Origin: Amycolatopsis sp. NBC_01480
GTDB lineage: Bacteria; Actinomycetota; Actinomycetes; Mycobacteriales; Pseudonocardiaceae
Length of the DNA: 64,000 nucleotides
Assembly: GCF_036227205.1 (NCBI RefSeq)
Contig: NZ_CP109442.1
Location: 5,084,001 to 5,148,000, forward strand
Direction of reading: 5' to 3'
Of this stretch, positions 25,307 to 34,832 are shown in pieces. Within the stretch, counting starts at the first letter, position 1. Every line of letters starts with the position of its first letter. A model generated the notes under the pieces. The model made no database searches, had not been told where the DNA came from, and worked only from the letters and a program-made list of their open reading frames with translations. A program made the translations under genes and the position numbers.

Positions 25307-26067
25307 GCTGCCTCCTCCTGTACCAACGCGCCGGTCATCGCCGCGACGAGGTCTTCCAGCTTCGTGTCCGAGCCGACGAACCGGGCGACGCGCTTGCCGA
25401 GGCGCAGCACCTCGATCCGGTCCGAGACCGACAGGACCTCGGGCATGTTGTGGCTGATCAGCACCACGGCGATGCCCTTGTCGCGCACCTTCTTGATCAC
25501 GTCCAGCACGCGCTCGCGCTGCACCACGCCGAGCGCGGCGGTCGGCTCGTCCATGAACACGACCTTCGACGCCCACACCACCGAGCGCGCCACCGCGACA
25601 CTCTGGCGCTGCCCGCCGGACAGCGAGCCGATCGGCACGTCGGTGCTCTGCAGCGTCACGCCGAGGCGCTTGAACTCCTCGACCGCCTGCCGCCGCATCT
25701 CCGGCTTGTCCAGCATGCCGAGCTTGCCGAGGAAGCCTTTGCGGTGGATTTCCCGGCCCAGGAACAGGTTCGCGGCCGGGTCGAGCTCCGGCGCGACCGC
25801 GAGGTCCTGGTACACCGTCTCGATGCCGAGGCGCCGCGCGGTGGTGGGGGTGTCGAAGTGCACTTCGGCGCCGTCGAGCAGGATCTGGCCCGACGACGGC
25901 TGTTCGGCGCCGGACAGGCACTTCACCAGGGTCGACTTCCCGGCGCCGTTGTCGCCGATCAGCGCCGTGACCTCACCCGCGCGGGCCTGGAAGGAGGCGC
26001 CGCGCAGGGCCTCGACCGAGCCGTAGTGCTTGGTGAGGTTGACTGCGTCGAGCAGGATCTCGCTCAT
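25303..26067 (-). CDS. Sugar ABC transporter ATP-binding protein (single domain)
   Basis: A 254-residue ATPase with Walker A GDNGAGKST (about residue 38), signature LSGGQRQSVAVAR, Walker B VVFMDEPTAALG and the H-loop SHN. It resembles one half of RbsA-like two-domain ATPases; single-domain versions occur in actinobacterial sugar importers. It starts 4 bases downstream of the manA stop, so it is part of the same operon. Confidence 0.93.
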   Translation of the reverse strand: MSEILLDAVNLTKHYGSVEALRGASFQARAGEVTALIGDNGAGKSTLVKCLSGAEQPSSGQILLDGAEVHFDTPTTARRLGIETVYQDLAVAPELDPAANLFLGREIHRKGFLGKLGMLDKPEMRRQAVEEFKRLGVTLQSTDVPIGSLSGGQRQSVAVARSVVWASKVVFMDEPTAALGVVQRERVLDVIKKVRDKGIAVVLISHNMPEVLSVSDRIEVLRLGKRVARFVGSDTKLEDLVAAMTGALVQEEAA

Positions 26068-26071
26068 CGGC

Positions 26072-27106
26072 CTACCTCTTCTCGGGCAGCGGGGGACGGC
26101 AGCGGATCACGGTCAGGTTCCCGGTCACCTCGGCCTGGCCGGAGTCGTACGGGACCACGTACGTGTCGCCCTTGGCCAGCGGGTGCTCGCCGCCGTGCTC
26201 CGTGCGCAGCGTGCCGGCGCCGTCGAGCACCACGAGCACGGCGAACGACGGGTCCAGCGCCAGGGGCGCACCGCTCACCTGGAGCCGGTCCGCGCGGAAG
26301 AACTCGTCCGAGCCGGCCGCCAGCAGGTCCACAGTGGACGAAGTGTCCGCCGCGGTGTGCTTGACGATGGACTTCAGCCGCTCCTCGTCCCAGCCGGAGG
26401 TGTCCAGCGTTTCGATCGCGGTGTCGAAGCCGATGCCGAGGTGGCCCTTCTCCGGCGAGGCCAGGAAGTCCCGCCACTCCAGGGTCAGCGAGAAGTCCGT
26501 GGGCTGCTGGAGCTCGACCACGAACACGCCCTCGCCGATCGCGTGCGGCAGGCCCGAAGGGATGTACACCGTGTCGCCGGCCTGGACCCCGACGCTGTTG
26601 AGCGCGCCCAGCATGCTCGGCGCGTCCTGCTCGCGGGTCCACTCGGAGACGGTCTCCTTGCTCACCGTCTCCTTGAAGCCCGGGTACACCCGCGGGTCGT
26701 CGCCGTACGTCCCGACCACGATCCACGCCTCGGTCTTGCCGAAGTGCGAGTCGAAGTGCTGCTGGGCGAACGCGTCCGACGGGTGGAAGTGCACCGGCAG
26801 CCGCTGCCCGGCGTCGAGCAGCTTCACCAGCAGGCCGGTGGAGTCGCCGAGCACCGCCACGTGCTTGGCGCCGAGCCACGCGGCCGGGTTCTCGCGCACG
26901 GCGTCCCGCAGCCAGCCGCCGTCGGGCAGCCGGGTCAGGCCGGTGGTGTCCTGGCCGAACATCGTGGTGACGGACCCGACCCAGTCCTCCGGGCCGAACT
27001 TGGTTTCGGAGCCGACGCCGCGCAGGGCGGCGATGGCGTCGCCGCCGCGGTAGAACTGCGGCGGCTGGTTGGCCGGGAGCCGGATGGGCTGGAGGCGCTC
27101 ACTCAC
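26072..27106 (-). CDS. manA: Class I-type mannose-6-phosphate isomerase
   Basis: A 344-residue cupin-fold isomerase converting mannose-6-phosphate to fructose-6-phosphate. The zinc site is in the region LPVHFHPSDAFAQQHFDSHF and GKTEAWIVVGT, with IPSGLPHAIGEGVFVVELQQ later. GTG 27106 overlaps the LacI stop by 4 bases. With the GH92 mannosidases across the divergent region this completes uptake and entry of mannose into glycolysis. Confidence 0.92.
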   Translation of the reverse strand: MSERLQPIRLPANQPPQFYRGGDAIAALRGVGSETKFGPEDWVGSVTTMFGQDTTGLTRLPDGGWLRDAVRENPAAWLGAKHVAVLGDSTGLLVKLLDAGQRLPVHFHPSDAFAQQHFDSHFGKTEAWIVVGTYGDDPRVYPGFKETVSKETVSEWTREQDAPSMLGALNSVGVQAGDTVYIPSGLPHAIGEGVFVVELQQPTDFSLTLEWRDFLASPEKGHLGIGFDTAIETLDTSGWDEERLKSIVKHTAADTSSTVDLLAAGSDEFFRADRLQVSGAPLALDPSFAVLVVLDGAGTLRTEHGGEHPLAKGDTYVVPYDSGQAEVTGNLTVIRCRPPLPEKR

Positions 27107-28155
27107 GGGGCAACCTCACCGGAACCGCGGGCGACAAGATGCACTGGCAGGATTACCTTTCTGGGTGCGGACTGATCCCCCTGCACGCGGGCGAAGAGCA
27201 GTTCCGCCCCCGCGTGTCCGAGGGCACTGACGTCGTGCGCGACGACCGTGACGGGCGGGTCCAGCAGATCCGCCAGCTCGAAGTCGTCGAAGCTGACCAT
27301 GGCGAGCCGGTGCGGCGCGTGGGCCAGCGCGCGCAGCAGGTGGACCGCCACCCGGTTGTTGCCGGCGATCACCGCGGTGGCGGCGCCGGGGCCGGTGAGC
27401 AGGCTCCGCACGGCGTGCCCGACGGTCTCCGGCGTCGGCGTGGTCATCACGACCAGGCTCTCGTCGTAGGAGATTCCGTTGCGGACACAGCCTTCCCGGA
27501 ACCCGCGCAGGCGCTCGGCCGCGGTGAAGATGTCCGGGCTGTCGCCGAGGAAGGCGATCCGGCGGTGGCCGTGCACGGCCAGGTGGGTGACCGCTTCGAT
27601 GGCGCCGCCGAGGTTGTCCAGCAGCACGGTGTCGGCCACGATGTCGCCGGCCGGCCGGTCGAGGAACACCACGGGCGTGCCCGCGCGCATCTCCGGCACC
27701 AGGTAGCCGTGCTGCATGCCGGCGGGGACGACGAGGATGCCGTCCACGCGGCGCGCACAGAACTCCAGGGCCAGCTCGCGCTCGCGGTCGGAGTTCTCCT
27801 CCGACGAGCCGGTGAGCACCTGGCGGCCGAACGAGGTCGCGATCCGCTCGACCGCGCGGTTCAGCTCCGAGTAGAAGGGGTTGCCGACGTCCTCGACGAT
27901 CAGGCCGATGGTGCCGGTCGTGGAACCGCGGCGCAGGTTGCGCGCGCCGAGGTTGCGCCGGAAGCCGAGCTGCTCGATGGCCGCGACCACCCGCTCGGCG
28001 GTGTCCGGATGCACCGCGGGCTCGTCGTTGACGACCCGCGACACCGTTTTGATGCTGACGCCCGCCAGCCGGGCCACGTCGCTCATGGTGGCCCGTCTGC
28101 TCGCCGGGCGGGGGAGCCCGTCCGCTTCCCGGCCGTGAGGAGACAACGTTGTCAT
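27103..28155 (-). CDS. LacI family regulator of the mannose/mannan locus
   Basis: A 350-residue regulator. The LacI helix-turn-helix begins at about residue 23 (MSDVARLAGVSIKTVSRVVN), followed by the sugar-binding fold (GLIVEDVGNPFYSELNRAVE, GIPVVFLDRP-like segment, HRRIAFLGDS, VSFDDFELADLLDPP). ATG 28155 lacks a ribosome site and lies inside an operator palindrome, so leaderless translation and autoregulation are plausible. ATG 28086 just before the HTH is an alternative start. Confidence 0.92.
   Translation of the reverse strand: MTTLSPHGREADGLPRPASRRATMSDVARLAGVSIKTVSRVVNDEPAVHPDTAERVVAAIEQLGFRRNLGARNLRRGSTTGTIGLIVEDVGNPFYSELNRAVERIATSFGRQVLTGSSEENSDRERELALEFCARRVDGILVVPAGMQHGYLVPEMRAGTPVVFLDRPAGDIVADTVLLDNLGGAIEAVTHLAVHGHRRIAFLGDSPDIFTAAERLRGFREGCVRNGISYDESLVVMTTPTPETVGHAVRSLLTGPGAATAVIAGNNRVAVHLLRALAHAPHRLAMVSFDDFELADLLDPPVTVVAHDVSALGHAGAELLFARVQGDQSAPRKVILPVHLVARGSGEVAP
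28142..28153. promoter_or_regulatory. LacI-type operator 1 (at the lacI start)
   Basis: GACAACGTTGTC, a perfect 12-base palindrome with central CG as in classical LacI-family sites, overlaps the regulator's start codon. It shares GACAA-N-GTTGTCAT with operator 2. Confidence 0.7.
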
Positions 28156-28254
28156 AGTGGCGCAGATTGCACACCACGCGGCGGGGGTATGTCAATCCCC
28201 GTGCCGCGGTGACCGGAATTCACCCGCCGAACGTCGTGCGGCAGATGGCTGATC

Positions 28255-28278
28255 AGTCTGTCCTGAACCGGACAGACT
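28255..28278. promoter_or_regulatory. Inverted repeat in the lacI / GH92 divergent region
   Basis: AGTCTGTCC and GGACAGACT flank TGAACC, a perfect 9-6-9 inverted repeat. It differs from the LacI operators, so a second regulator or a transcript hairpin is possible. Confidence 0.4.
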
Positions 28279-28342
28279 CCCACCCCGGACTTGACGTTCT
28301 CGTGAGCCATTGCCCAAGGTTGCCCGCATCGACGGTGTGCGC

Positions 28343-28354
28343 GACAAGGTTGTC
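28343..28354. promoter_or_regulatory. LacI-type operator 2 (upstream of the first GH92 gene)
   Basis: GACAAGGTTGTC differs from operator 1 only at one central base and is followed by the same AT. It lies 63 bases before the GH92 start. The pair implies that the LacI protein controls both the transporter operon and the secreted mannosidases. Confidence 0.68.
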
Positions 28355-28416
28355 ATCCATGCCTGGACACGGGTGGGCGAGCGTGTCGCGCCGACAACTG
28401 GAGAGGCGATGGCGAT

Positions 28417-31400
28417 ATGGCGCGAGCGCGCTGGAGAGCCGGACTTATCTTCCTGACCACGGCGGTGGTGGCGGCGATGGCCCCGGCCGCGCCCGCCCTC
28501 GCGGCGGCGAACGGCCCGGCGGCACAGACTGCACAGGACCTGGCGAAATGGGTGAACCCGTTCGTCGGGACCCGGCCGGGTGGTGCGGACCAGGGGACCG
28601 GCGGTGGCGCCGGCAACACCTTCCCCGGCGCGGTGGCGCCGTTCGGCATGGTGCAGTGGAGCCCGGACACGGTGAAATCCCAGCCGGGCGGCTACTTCTA
28701 CGACGACAACGCCCTCACCGGGTTCAGCCTCACGCACCTTTCCGGCGCGGGCTGCTCGAGTTACGAGGACATCCCGTTCATCCCGTACGTGGGTGAGGTG
28801 AGCACGTCCCCGGCGACCGACCCCGGCCACTACACCTCGACGTTCTCGCACGCCAACGAGCACGCCACGGCCGGCGAGTACGACGTGAAGCTGGACAGCG
28901 GTGCGAAGGTCGAGCTGAGCGCGACCCAGCGCACCGGCTCCGCGCGCCTGACCTACCCGGCCGGCGCCTCGTCCACCCTGCTGGTGAACACCTCCGGCTC
29001 GGTCAACGGCACCGACGACGCGTCGATCAGCATCGGCAAGGACACGATCAGCGGCTGGGCGACCAGCGGCCGGTTCTGCGGCGCGAAGAACAGCTACCGG
29101 GTGTACTTCTCGGCGAAGTTCGACACCCCGTTCGCCTCGGTCGGCACCTGGAAGAACGGCGCGGTGACGCCGAACAAGACCGCCGAGACCGGCGGCGCGA
29201 AGGCCAAGGTGGCTCTGCCGAACGGCGTGGACGCCGCGATCGCGCGCCCGGCCAAGGAGAAGACCCAGGACACCACGGTCAGCGGCCCCGGCAGCGGCGG
29301 CTACGTCACCTTCGCCAACCTCAACGGCGCGCAGGTGAACGCCCAGGTCGGCCTGTCGTTCGTGTCGGTAGACGGGGCGAACGCGAACCTCAAGGCCGAG
29401 AACAACGGCAAGAAGTCGTTCGACCAGGTGGCCGCGGCGACCCGTCAGGCGTGGAACGACCAGTTCGGCAAGGTCGCCGTGAGCGGCGGCTCGGACGCGG
29501 ACATGACCACGTTCTACTCCTCGCTGTACCACTCGCTGATCCAGCCGAACGTGTTCTCCGATGTGGACGGCAGCTACCCCGGCTTCGACGGGCGCATCCA
29601 CAAGGCCGACAAGGGCCACGCGATGTACACGAACTTCTCCGGCTGGGACATCTACCGCTCGGAGATCCCGCTGCTGGCGACGATCGACCCGAAGCAGACC
29701 TCGGACATCGTCCGCTCGATGATGGCGTACGCCGAACAGGGCGGCGCCTGGGACCGCTGGACCGTGGCCAACGACTACACCGGCGTGATGAACGGCGACC
29801 CGTACCACATCATCGTCTCCAGCGCGTACGCCTTCGGGGCGCGTGACTTCGACGCCCAGAAGGCGTTGCTGCTCATGATCAAGGGCGCGACCCAGCCGAC
29901 GCAGGGCTACACCGAGCGGCCGGGCCTGGACGCGTACCAGAAGCTCGGCTACGTGCCGGGCGCCGGCGCGGACACCCTCGAGTACACCAGCGCCGACTTC
30001 TCCATCGCCCAGTTCGCCAAGCGGCTCGGCGACAGCGCCACGTACACCACGTTCATGAAGCGGGCGCAGAACTGGCAGAATCTCTACAACCCGGGCACCG
30101 GGCACCTGCAGCCGCGCAACGCGGACGGCTCGTTCTCCGGCAGCTTCGACCCCGCCAGCTCGCAGGGCTGGGTCGAGGGCAACGGCGCGCAGTACGACTG
30201 GATGGTGCCCTACGACCTCGGCGGCCTGGTCACGGCGTTCGGCGGCAACACCGCCGTGCAGTCGCGATTGGACACTTTCTTCACCGAGCTGAACGCGGGC
30301 ACCCAGAAGCCGTACGCGTTCATGGGCAACGAGCCGAACTCCAACGCGCCGTTCGTCTACTCGTTCGCCGGCGCCCCGGCCAAGACCCAGTCGATCGTGC
30401 ACCGGTCGATGGACGAGCTGTACAACCCCCGTCCCGAGGGCCTGATCGGCAACGACGACCTCGGGCAGATGTCGGCCTGGTACGTCTGGTCGGCGCTCGG
30501 CCTGTACCCGGAGATCCCGGGCCGCGCCGAAACGCTGCTCACCACGCCGCGGTTCGCCCACTCCGTGCTCACCACGGGCGCGGGCAAGAAGATCACCGTC
30601 AACGCGCCGGGCACCGGTGACTACGTGGGCAGCCTCAAGGTCAACGGTTCGCCCGAGGCCGACGCGTGGCTGCCGGAGGGCCTCATCTCCTCCGGGGGCA
30701 CGCTGGACTACACGCGTTCGGCCACCGCGACCGCGTGGGGCAGCGCCGCTTCCGAGGCGCCGCCGTCGTTCCGCGACCAGGAGAAGCCGAGCCTGTCCTT
30801 TGTGGACCCGGCGCGCGTGGTGACGCCGGCCGGTTCGAGCATCGCGGCCTCGGCCGGGGTGCAGGACCTGTCCGGCACCGCGAAGACGTGGACGTACACC
30901 GCCGGTTCGGTGGACGGGATCACCGTCTCGCCGGCCACCGGCAGCGTCGCGGTTCCCGCCGGCGGCAAGGCGCACGCCGCGTTCACCGTCACCGTGCCGC
31001 CCGGCACCTCCGACGGCTCGCGGAAGATCCCGGTGACGTTCTCGGCGCCGGGCCTGGCCAGCACGCAAGCGGTGCTGACCGTGCTGGTGGCGCAACCGAA
31101 CAGCTGGCTCGCCACGGTCGACAACACCGGCATCTCACCGGACTCCGACTCGTCGGCGGCCAACTTCGACGGCGGCGGCTGGAGCTACTCGGCCGACGCG
31201 CTGGCCGCGGCCGGCGCCAAGCCGGGCAGCACGGTGACCAGTGACGGCATCAAGTTCACCTGGCCGTCGTTCGCCACCGGCGAGCCCGACAACGCGATCG
31301 CCAACGGCCAGACGGTGAACGTGACCGGCACCGGCACCCGGCTTTCCCTGCTGGGCGCGGGCGCCGACGGCAACGCGCAGGGCACGCTCACCATCACCTA

Positions 31401-31665
31401 CACCGACGGCAGCAAGTCCACCGCGACCATCGGGATGTCGGACTGGACGCTCGGCGGTGGCGGCGCGCAGCCGGCGTTCGGCAACCGGATCGTGCTGACC
31501 ACGCCGTACCGCAACGCTTCGGGCGGCGACCCGCAGCAGATCGGCACGATGGTGTTCGGCGCCGCGCCGATCACCCTCGACGCCGGTAAGGCGGTGGCCA
31601 GCGTGACGTTGCCGTCCAACGTCACCGGCGGCGTGCTGCACGTGTTCGCCATCGGCATCGGCTGA
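28417..31665 (+). CDS. Secreted GH92 alpha-mannosidase with C-terminal accessory domains
   Basis: A 1082-residue exported exo-alpha-mannosidase (calcium-dependent family GH92, mostly alpha-1,2). The signal peptide is residues 1-30. The N-terminal beta domain begins WVNPFVGT and GGGAGNTFPGAVAPFGM. The catalytic (alpha/alpha)6 domain contains SGWDIYRSEIPLLA, GNEPNSNAPF and the family signature GNDDLGQMSAWYVWSALGLYP. From about residue 790 there are two further beta-rich domains (an Ig-like NEW3-type region and a jelly-roll/CBM-like region) probably for surface or glycan binding. LacI operator 2 lies upstream. Confidence 0.94.
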   Translation: MARARWRAGLIFLTTAVVAAMAPAAPALAAANGPAAQTAQDLAKWVNPFVGTRPGGADQGTGGGAGNTFPGAVAPFGMVQWSPDTVKSQPGGYFYDDNALTGFSLTHLSGAGCSSYEDIPFIPYVGEVSTSPATDPGHYTSTFSHANEHATAGEYDVKLDSGAKVELSATQRTGSARLTYPAGASSTLLVNTSGSVNGTDDASISIGKDTISGWATSGRFCGAKNSYRVYFSAKFDTPFASVGTWKNGAVTPNKTAETGGAKAKVALPNGVDAAIARPAKEKTQDTTVSGPGSGGYVTFANLNGAQVNAQVGLSFVSVDGANANLKAENNGKKSFDQVAAATRQAWNDQFGKVAVSGGSDADMTTFYSSLYHSLIQPNVFSDVDGSYPGFDGRIHKADKGHAMYTNFSGWDIYRSEIPLLATIDPKQTSDIVRSMMAYAEQGGAWDRWTVANDYTGVMNGDPYHIIVSSAYAFGARDFDAQKALLLMIKGATQPTQGYTERPGLDAYQKLGYVPGAGADTLEYTSADFSIAQFAKRLGDSATYTTFMKRAQNWQNLYNPGTGHLQPRNADGSFSGSFDPASSQGWVEGNGAQYDWMVPYDLGGLVTAFGGNTAVQSRLDTFFTELNAGTQKPYAFMGNEPNSNAPFVYSFAGAPAKTQSIVHRSMDELYNPRPEGLIGNDDLGQMSAWYVWSALGLYPEIPGRAETLLTTPRFAHSVLTTGAGKKITVNAPGTGDYVGSLKVNGSPEADAWLPEGLISSGGTLDYTRSATATAWGSAASEAPPSFRDQEKPSLSFVDPARVVTPAGSSIAASAGVQDLSGTAKTWTYTAGSVDGITVSPATGSVAVPAGGKAHAAFTVTVPPGTSDGSRKIPVTFSAPGLASTQAVLTVLVAQPNSWLATVDNTGISPDSDSSAANFDGGGWSYSADALAAAGAKPGSTVTSDGIKFTWPSFATGEPDNAIANGQTVNVTGTGTRLSLLGAGADGNAQGTLTITYTDGSKSTATIGMSDWTLGGGGAQPAFGNRIVLTTPYRNASGGDPQQIGTMVFGAAPITLDAGKAVASVTLPSNVTGGVLHVFAIGIG

Positions 31666-31680
31666 TCTCTCAAGCCCAGA

Positions 31681-31733
31681 GCCGTCAAGGCCTCCTTACT
31701 CGCGTCGGACGCGGGTAAGGAGGCCTTGACGGC
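31681..31733. terminator. Hairpin between the two GH92 genes
   Basis: Perfect 19-base stem (GCCGTCAAGGCCTCCTTAC and complement) with a GC-rich inner stem, followed by CTTTC. It is likely to terminate or attenuate transcription between the two mannosidase genes. Confidence 0.7.
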
Positions 31734-31755
31734 CTTTCACCAGTAAGGAAGCTCA

Positions 31756-34146
31756 ATGAGGAGCAGAGTCCTGGCGGGCGCGGTCGCGCTCGCTGTCGTC
31801 GCGGCCGCGTTGTCGCCCGCACCCGCCGGCGCGCGCCCGGGCGGTGACCCGCTCGACGCCGTCAACACGTTCATCGGCACACAGGACGAGGGCAACACCT
31901 TCCCCGGTGCGTCCGCGCCGTTCGGCATGACCCAGGTCAGCCCCATGACGACGCATTACGCGGGTTATCTCTACACGGACACCGCGATCCGCGGGTTCGG
32001 CCACTTCCTGCTGTCCGGCGCGGGCTGCTGGGAGCAGGGCGGGCTGGTGTCGACGCTGCCCACCACCGGCGACGTCGGGCCGGGCGCCGCCTTCGACACG
32101 AGCAAGCCCGGCACCTTCGACTACACGAACTACGCCGCGCCGTACACCCACGAAGGCGAGGTCGGGAAGCCCGGCTACTACAAGGTGCACCTGACCGGCT
32201 ACGGCGGCGTCGACGTGGAGACCACGGCCGCCACCCGCAGCGGCGTCGAGCGCTACACCTTCGACAAGTCCGGTCCTGCCAACGTGTTCGTGAACGTCGG
32301 GCAGGCGAACGCCAAGGAGCCGGTGACCGGGAGCAGCGTGCGGGTGATCGACGACCACACCGTCACCGGCACCGTGGAGTCGCAGGCCTTCTGCGGCGGC
32401 AAGTCCTACACCACGTACTTCACCACCAAGTACGACCAGCCGTTCACCGGTTACGGCACCTGGTCGCCGACCGGCGGCACCCCGGGCAGCAAGGAGTCCG
32501 CGGGCGGCGCGGGCCTGCGCGGCGCGTGGCTGACCTTCCCGAAGGGCGGCCAGATCACCGCCACCACCTCGATTTCGCAGGTGGACGCCCACGGCGCCGA
32601 CGTGAACCTGGCGGCGTCGAGGGTGCGGCCGTTCGACGCGGTGAAGGCCGACGCGCAGAGCGCCTGGCGCAAGGAACTGTCCAGTGTGGACATCAGTGGC
32701 GGCACGACCGACGACCGCACAGTGTTCTACACCTCGCTGTACCACTCGTTCCTGCAGCCGCTAACCGCGAGCGACGCGGACGGGCGGTACTACGGCTTCG
32801 ACAAGAAGGTCCACCGGGCGATCGGCTGGACGTACTACGACTTCTTCTCCCTGTGGGACACCTACCGCTCGCAGAACCAGCTGCTCGCGCTGCTGAAACC
32901 CGACCGGGCCCGTGACATCGCGAAGAGCATCCTCGCCATCCACGACCAGGGCGGCTGGCTGCCGCGGTGGGCGTACGCGAGCCAGGAGACGAACACGATG
33001 ACCGGCGACCCGGTCACGCCGTTCCTGGTGGACCTGTGGCGCTTCGGCGCGTTGAGCGGCGAGGAAGTGCAGGCGTACCAAGCACTCCTGCAGAATTCGC
33101 GGGAGATCCCGCCGGCGTCCTCGCCGTTCCAGGGGCGCTCGGGCAACGCGAGCTACCAGGCCGACGGCTTCGTCCAGTACCAGACCGACTTCCCGAAGAA
33201 GGGCCAGGACACCGACCCGAACCACGGCGCTTCGGCCACTCTCGAGTACGCCCTCGGCGACTGCTCGTTGTCGGTGATGGCGGCGGCGCTGGGCAAGAAG
33301 CAGGACGCGGCGGCGCTGGCGGCGAAGGGGCGTACGTACTCCACGCTCTGGGACCCGAGCGTGACCGACCGCGGCTTCACCGGCTTCTTCCGCCCGAAGG
33401 TCACCGGCGGCGCCTGGTTCACCCCGGCCGATGGCCCGTACAGCCCGCAGAGCCAGGACGGCTTCCACGAAGGCACGGCGTGGCAGTACCAGTGGCTGGT
33501 GCAGCAGGACGTGCCCGGCTTGGAGCAGAAGATGGGCGGGGCGGCGAACGTCGGCAAGCGCCTGGACGACTTCTTCTCCTACGACAACCTGGTGAAGGAC
33601 CCGGCCGGGACCGTCCGCAAGGACTGGGTGGTGGGCCCGTACAGCTACTACAACCAGTTCCGCTACAACCCGAACAACGAGCCCGACCTGCACTCGCCGT
33701 GGATGTACACGCTCACCGGGCAGCCGTGGAAGACCTCCGCGGTGGTGCGCGCGGCGCACACGCTGTTCACCAACGCGCCCAACGGCGTCACCGGGAACGA
33801 CGACCTCGGCACCATGTCCGCCTGGTACGTGTTCAGCGCGCTGGGCCTTTACCCGGCCGTTCCGGGCACCGGCAATTTCGTGCTGAACGCGCCGCGGTTC
33901 GCCAAGTCCGTCCTGCATCTTGAGAACGGCCGCTCGGTCACGATCAACGCCGGCGGCGCGGACGGCGCGAAGCTGCAATACGTGCAGGGCCTGAAGGTGG
34001 GCTCCCGCCCGAGCGACAAGTCGTACGTCAGCGTCGAGCAACTCCGCCGTGGCACGACTCTGGACTTCTCGCTGACGGCGGACGCGGCGAAGGCGACGTG
34101 GGCAACGTCACCCTCGTCGGCTCCGGCGTCGCCTTGTGCCGGTTAG
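31756..34146 (+). CDS. Second secreted GH92 alpha-mannosidase
   Basis: A 796-residue exported enzyme of the same family as its upstream neighbour but without the extra C-terminal domains. The signal peptide is about residues 1-27 (ending AGARP). Family landmarks are AVNTFIGTQDEGNTFPGASA, SLWDTYRSQNQLLAL, NNEPDLHSPWMY and GNDDLGTMSAWYVFSALGLYP. Tandem enzymes of differing specificity (for example alpha-1,2 versus alpha-1,3 linkages) would fit yeast mannan or N-glycan use; the exact linkage is not predictable here. Confidence 0.93.
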   Translation: MRSRVLAGAVALAVVAAALSPAPAGARPGGDPLDAVNTFIGTQDEGNTFPGASAPFGMTQVSPMTTHYAGYLYTDTAIRGFGHFLLSGAGCWEQGGLVSTLPTTGDVGPGAAFDTSKPGTFDYTNYAAPYTHEGEVGKPGYYKVHLTGYGGVDVETTAATRSGVERYTFDKSGPANVFVNVGQANAKEPVTGSSVRVIDDHTVTGTVESQAFCGGKSYTTYFTTKYDQPFTGYGTWSPTGGTPGSKESAGGAGLRGAWLTFPKGGQITATTSISQVDAHGADVNLAASRVRPFDAVKADAQSAWRKELSSVDISGGTTDDRTVFYTSLYHSFLQPLTASDADGRYYGFDKKVHRAIGWTYYDFFSLWDTYRSQNQLLALLKPDRARDIAKSILAIHDQGGWLPRWAYASQETNTMTGDPVTPFLVDLWRFGALSGEEVQAYQALLQNSREIPPASSPFQGRSGNASYQADGFVQYQTDFPKKGQDTDPNHGASATLEYALGDCSLSVMAAALGKKQDAAALAAKGRTYSTLWDPSVTDRGFTGFFRPKVTGGAWFTPADGPYSPQSQDGFHEGTAWQYQWLVQQDVPGLEQKMGGAANVGKRLDDFFSYDNLVKDPAGTVRKDWVVGPYSYYNQFRYNPNNEPDLHSPWMYTLTGQPWKTSAVVRAAHTLFTNAPNGVTGNDDLGTMSAWYVFSALGLYPAVPGTGNFVLNAPRFAKSVLHLENGRSVTINAGGADGAKLQYVQGLKVGSRPSDKSYVSVEQLRRGTTLDFSLTADAAKATWATSPSSAPASPCAG

Positions 34147-34164
34147 TGTCCGGCTGAAGACAAT

Positions 34165-34217
34165 CCGTGAAGGCTCTTTCCCACCATGCAGGATCGGGAA
34201 GGGGCCTTCACGGTTTT
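34165..34217 (+). terminator. Rho-independent terminator after the second GH92 gene
   Basis: 18-base stem (CCGTGAAGGCTCTTTCCC with GGGAAGGGGCCTTCACGG, two wobble pairs), followed by TTTTT. The remaining stretch to 34448 has no gene that I can support. Confidence 0.8.
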
Positions 34218-34243
34218 TCCGGCATTTCACCAGGATTCCTCGC

Positions 34244-34259
34244 AGTGGTCCAGACCACA
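34244..34259. promoter_or_regulatory. DasR-like site (dre)
   Basis: AGTGGTCCAGACCACA matches the GntR-type DasR consensus (ACTGGTCTAGACCACT) at 13 of 16 positions and is itself nearly palindromic. It is 190 bases before the DUF3817 gene and just past the GH92 terminator. Which gene it would serve is unclear. Confidence 0.45.
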
Positions 34260-34448
34260 ATGGACCGCTTTCGTGAGCACGATCACGGCCCCCGGTGTTC
34301 CGGTGAGGGCGGTCACGCCTCACACTGGTCTCATACACGTCCGACAGTGCTGTTGACGCCAAGCGGGTCCGTCCGTCTTGGACAGTGCTTCTCGGACGTT
34401 TTTGTGTGTGCAGGCAGCACGCACCCGTGTGACGCACAGGAGGAAGTC

Positions 34449-34820
34449 GTGTCCAGCAAGGCCGCTCTCGTGTTCCGCGTGGCCGCAGTCGCCGAAGCCC
34501 TGTCCTGGGCCGCGTTGCTGATCGGGATGTTTCTCAAGTACGTGGTGCACTCCTCCGGTGAGGGCGGCGTGCCCGTCATCGGCATGGTGCACGGCGTGAT
34601 CTTCGTCCTGTACCTGCTGGTCTCCCTCTCCGTGGCGAAGCCGCTCGGGTGGCGCCCCAAGACGCTGGTGCTCGCGCTGCTGTCCAGCGTCCCGCCGCTG
34701 TTCACCTGGCTGTTCGAGAAGTGGGCCCTGCGCAACGGCCGCCTCGACGGCCCGGAGCGCCTGACCCACGGCGGCGTCGGCCTGTTCGAGCCGCGCGTGG
34801 TGGAGACCGCGGCCGCCTGA
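34449..34820 (+). CDS. DUF3817 family small membrane protein
   Basis: A 123-residue protein with three membrane helices (about residues 5-27, 42-62 and 70-90), opening VFRVAAVAEALSWAALLIGMF and containing VHGVIFVLYLL, typical of DUF3817. The function of the family is unknown. GTG 34449 follows AGGAAG; an upstream ATG in the same frame would give a long non-conserved extension. It is followed by palindrome copy 4. Confidence 0.85.
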   Translation: MSSKAALVFRVAAVAEALSWAALLIGMFLKYVVHSSGEGGVPVIGMVHGVIFVLYLLVSLSVAKPLGWRPKTLVLALLSSVPPLFTWLFEKWALRNGRLDGPERLTHGGVGLFEPRVVETAAA

Positions 34821-34832
34821 TCAGCTCTTCCT

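Noticed and set aside
22521..25457. 978-codon plus-strand frame
   Set aside because: Runs antisense through the kinase, binding protein and permease genes; low-complexity product, no ribosome site.
28192..31095. 967-codon minus-strand frame opposite the first GH92 gene
   Set aside because: Antisense shadow of a clear secreted glycosidase.
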